From an uncultured Dyadobacter sp. (GTDB lineage Bacteria; Bacteroidota; Bacteroidia; Cytophagales; Spirosomataceae), in NCBI GenBank assembly GCA_937880795.1, contig CALGRQ010000345.1, positions 1 to 8,340 on the forward strand: a stretch of DNA of 8,340 bases. The letters run 5' to 3'. Below, one piece after another: positions 7,575-8,340 of the stretch. The notes beneath the pieces are model-generated. The model made no database searches and was not told where the DNA came from. It saw nothing but the letters and a program-made list of their open reading frames with translations. How positions within the stretch are numbered: position 1 is the stretch's first letter; each line of letters opens with the position of its first letter. The position numbers were made by a program, and so were the translations under genes.

Positions 7575-8201
7575 CTATGTGGTATATAGTGCTAGATTTT
7601 TAGGAAAAGTTTCCAAAAAACGGTGTACAGCCCACCACTGCGAAGCAGATACTCTCTGGCTAATCGCTGACTGGCTAACCGCTAACCGTTCTGAAATTTT
7701 GGTAATGCTTTCTCCAGTCAATAAGCCTGCTGCTACTTCACTTTGTGCCGTAGTCCAATTCCCTATAATGGTTTCAAGAAGATCCAAACTTGCAGTTAAC
7801 GGTTCGGATGGCTGAGCCAAAACAATCCCAATACGTGCTTTTTGCTTCTTGATATGGTCGGCCAAATGCCCCGAAAAGCGAAACGCCTCTCCATCCGAAG
7901 TCCCTACCCGATCTGTAAGTGCATCAGCAGTACCTATACCTATGGATACCCGTAAATCGGTATTTTCGTGATGCGCACGCATTGTTGCTCTTGCAAAAAC
8001 AGCCATTTGCAAGGCCATTTCTGGTGATTTCAGTACGCATTGAAAACTATCTCCCCGATATATTTCCGGTGGAAAAATCCAGTCAAAATCTGAATTCATC
8101 CTGAGATCATCCATCAGCTGATTGAGCCAAAGCGTGGTTTCTGTCCTACCAAATTGAGTAGAGTTTACCATGTCGGCTGTTATAACGGCTATACTTTTCA
8201 T
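7575..8201 (-). CDS. SatD family protein: cyclase-like N-terminal domain plus C-terminal helix-turn-helix
   Basis: Probable cytoplasmic DNA-binding regulator of SatD type, 208 residues from the chosen start. The N-terminal domain has AVITADMVNS (D10), YRGDSFQCVL (D51), LRVSIGIGTAD at about 83-93 and SDGEAFRFSGHLADHI at about 102-117, the SatD hallmarks. The order and spacing resemble class III nucleotide cyclases, with two possible metal-binding Asp but His residues where the catalytic Asn and Arg would be. A linker with NWTTAQSEVAAGLL leads to a helix-turn-helix at about 164-184 (SITKISERLAVSQSAISQRV). I chose the ATG at 8201 rather than the one at 8210, because the longer start overlaps a palindrome upstream and adds only MVS before the usual family start. 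The gene is followed after 5 bp by DUF3307 and preceded by a promoter and four palindromes, so autoregulation is likely. The family is named after satD of the Streptococcus mutans sat locus; its biochemical role is unclear. Confidence 0.9.
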   Translation of the reverse strand: MKSIAVITADMVNSTQFGRTETTLWLNQLMDDLRMNSDFDWIFPPEIYRGDSFQCVLKSPEMALQMAVFARATMRAHHENTDLRVSIGIGTADALTDRVGTSDGEAFRFSGHLADHIKKQKARIGIVLAQPSEPLTASLDLLETIIGNWTTAQSEVAAGLLTGESITKISERLAVSQSAISQRVSASQWWAVHRFLETFPKNLALYTT

Positions 8202-8208
8202 TGAAACC

Positions 8209-8308
8209 ATAAGTAAAATGACTTATATAGTTCAAATATAAGCAAAAAGACTAAATAAAAAATAAGCTATTTCACTTAAACTCATTACATATAAGCAATT
8301 TTACTTAT
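8209..8308. repeat. Array of four imperfect palindromes, probable operators of the SatD-DUF3307 unit
   Basis: Four 18-bp sites share the form ATAAGY-N6-ACTTAT. Site 1 (8209-8226) is ATAAGT-N6-ACTTAT and is a perfect palindrome in its half sites. Site 2 (8238-8255) is ATAAGC-N6-ACTAAA and is degenerate on one side. Site 3 (8262-8279) is ATAAGC-N6-ACTTAA. Site 4 (8291-8308) is ATAAGC-N6-ACTTAT. Start-to-start spacing is 29, 24 and 29 bp, so sites 1 and 3, and sites 2 and 4, are each 53 bp apart, close to five helical turns. The obvious candidate ligand is the SatD helix-turn-helix encoded next to it, or a regulator encoded to the right of the window. Confidence 0.75.
8233..8240 (-). promoter_or_regulatory. 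Bacteroidota-type -7 promoter box for the SatD-DUF3307 operon
   Basis: Read on the minus strand, TATATTTG is a perfect match to TAnnTTTG. Transcription would start near 8226-8228, giving a leader of about 25 nt to the ATG at 8201. Palindrome 2 overlaps the upstream end of the box and the spacer. Palindrome 1 covers the start site and leader, and palindrome 3 the region around -33 and above. This layout fits repression by blocking polymerase. No clear TTTG is seen at -33. Confidence 0.65.
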
Positions 8309-8340
8309 GTATTATAACATCGAAACTACCAGGGCTTTCC

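Noticed and set aside
8209..8308. CRISPR-like or iteron-type origin reading of the four repeats
   Set aside because: The repeats are 18-bp palindromes with spacers of only 6-11 bp, there are no cas or replication genes nearby, and they overlap a promoter. Operators explain them better.

Overview
The window looks like chromosomal DNA of a Bacteroidota bacterium, most likely from the Sphingobacteriaceae side (Pedobacter/Sphingobacterium-like). The evidence is the moderate-to-low GC content, the AT-rich intergenic DNA, start codons without clear Shine-Dalgarno sequences, two good matches to the Bacteroidota -7 promoter box TAnnTTTG, and families typical of the phylum: a CzcA-type RND pump fused to a TolC-like domain, a DUF4890-like small secreted protein, and a SatD/DUF3307 pair. 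No tRNA, rRNA, CRISPR array, insertion sequence or integrase was seen.

Left part (1-4425, + strand): the end of a heavy-metal efflux operon. A CzcA/CusA-type RND pump, whose N-terminus lies off the left edge, continues in one frame into a TolC-like outer-membrane factor. It is followed 11 bp later by the periplasmic adaptor (CusB/CzcB type). Together they supply all three layers of a tripartite metal exporter. The junction between the pump and TolC parts still carries what looks like a complete signal peptide with a cleavage site.

Middle (4426-6300): a 523-bp AT-rich spacer with a hairpin terminator, then a monocistronic gene (4949-5419, + strand) for a small Lys-rich protein of unknown function with its own -7 box and a strong terminator. 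That terminator is shared with a convergent minus-strand gene for a cytoplasmic ankyrin-repeat protein (5507-6250).

Right part (6291-8340, minus strand): reading leftward, a SatD-family gene, a DUF3307 membrane-protein gene 5 bp later, and after a 97-bp gap a small secreted LTxxQ-motif protein closed by a strong terminator. The SatD protein combines an N-terminal domain that resembles class III nucleotide cyclases with a C-terminal helix-turn-helix. Upstream of it are four regularly spaced imperfect palindromes (consensus ATAAGY-N6-ACTTAT) over a predicted promoter. This cyclase-like/HTH regulator, membrane partner and operator array is the most interesting unit in the window. It reads as a self-regulated two-gene module of unknown function.
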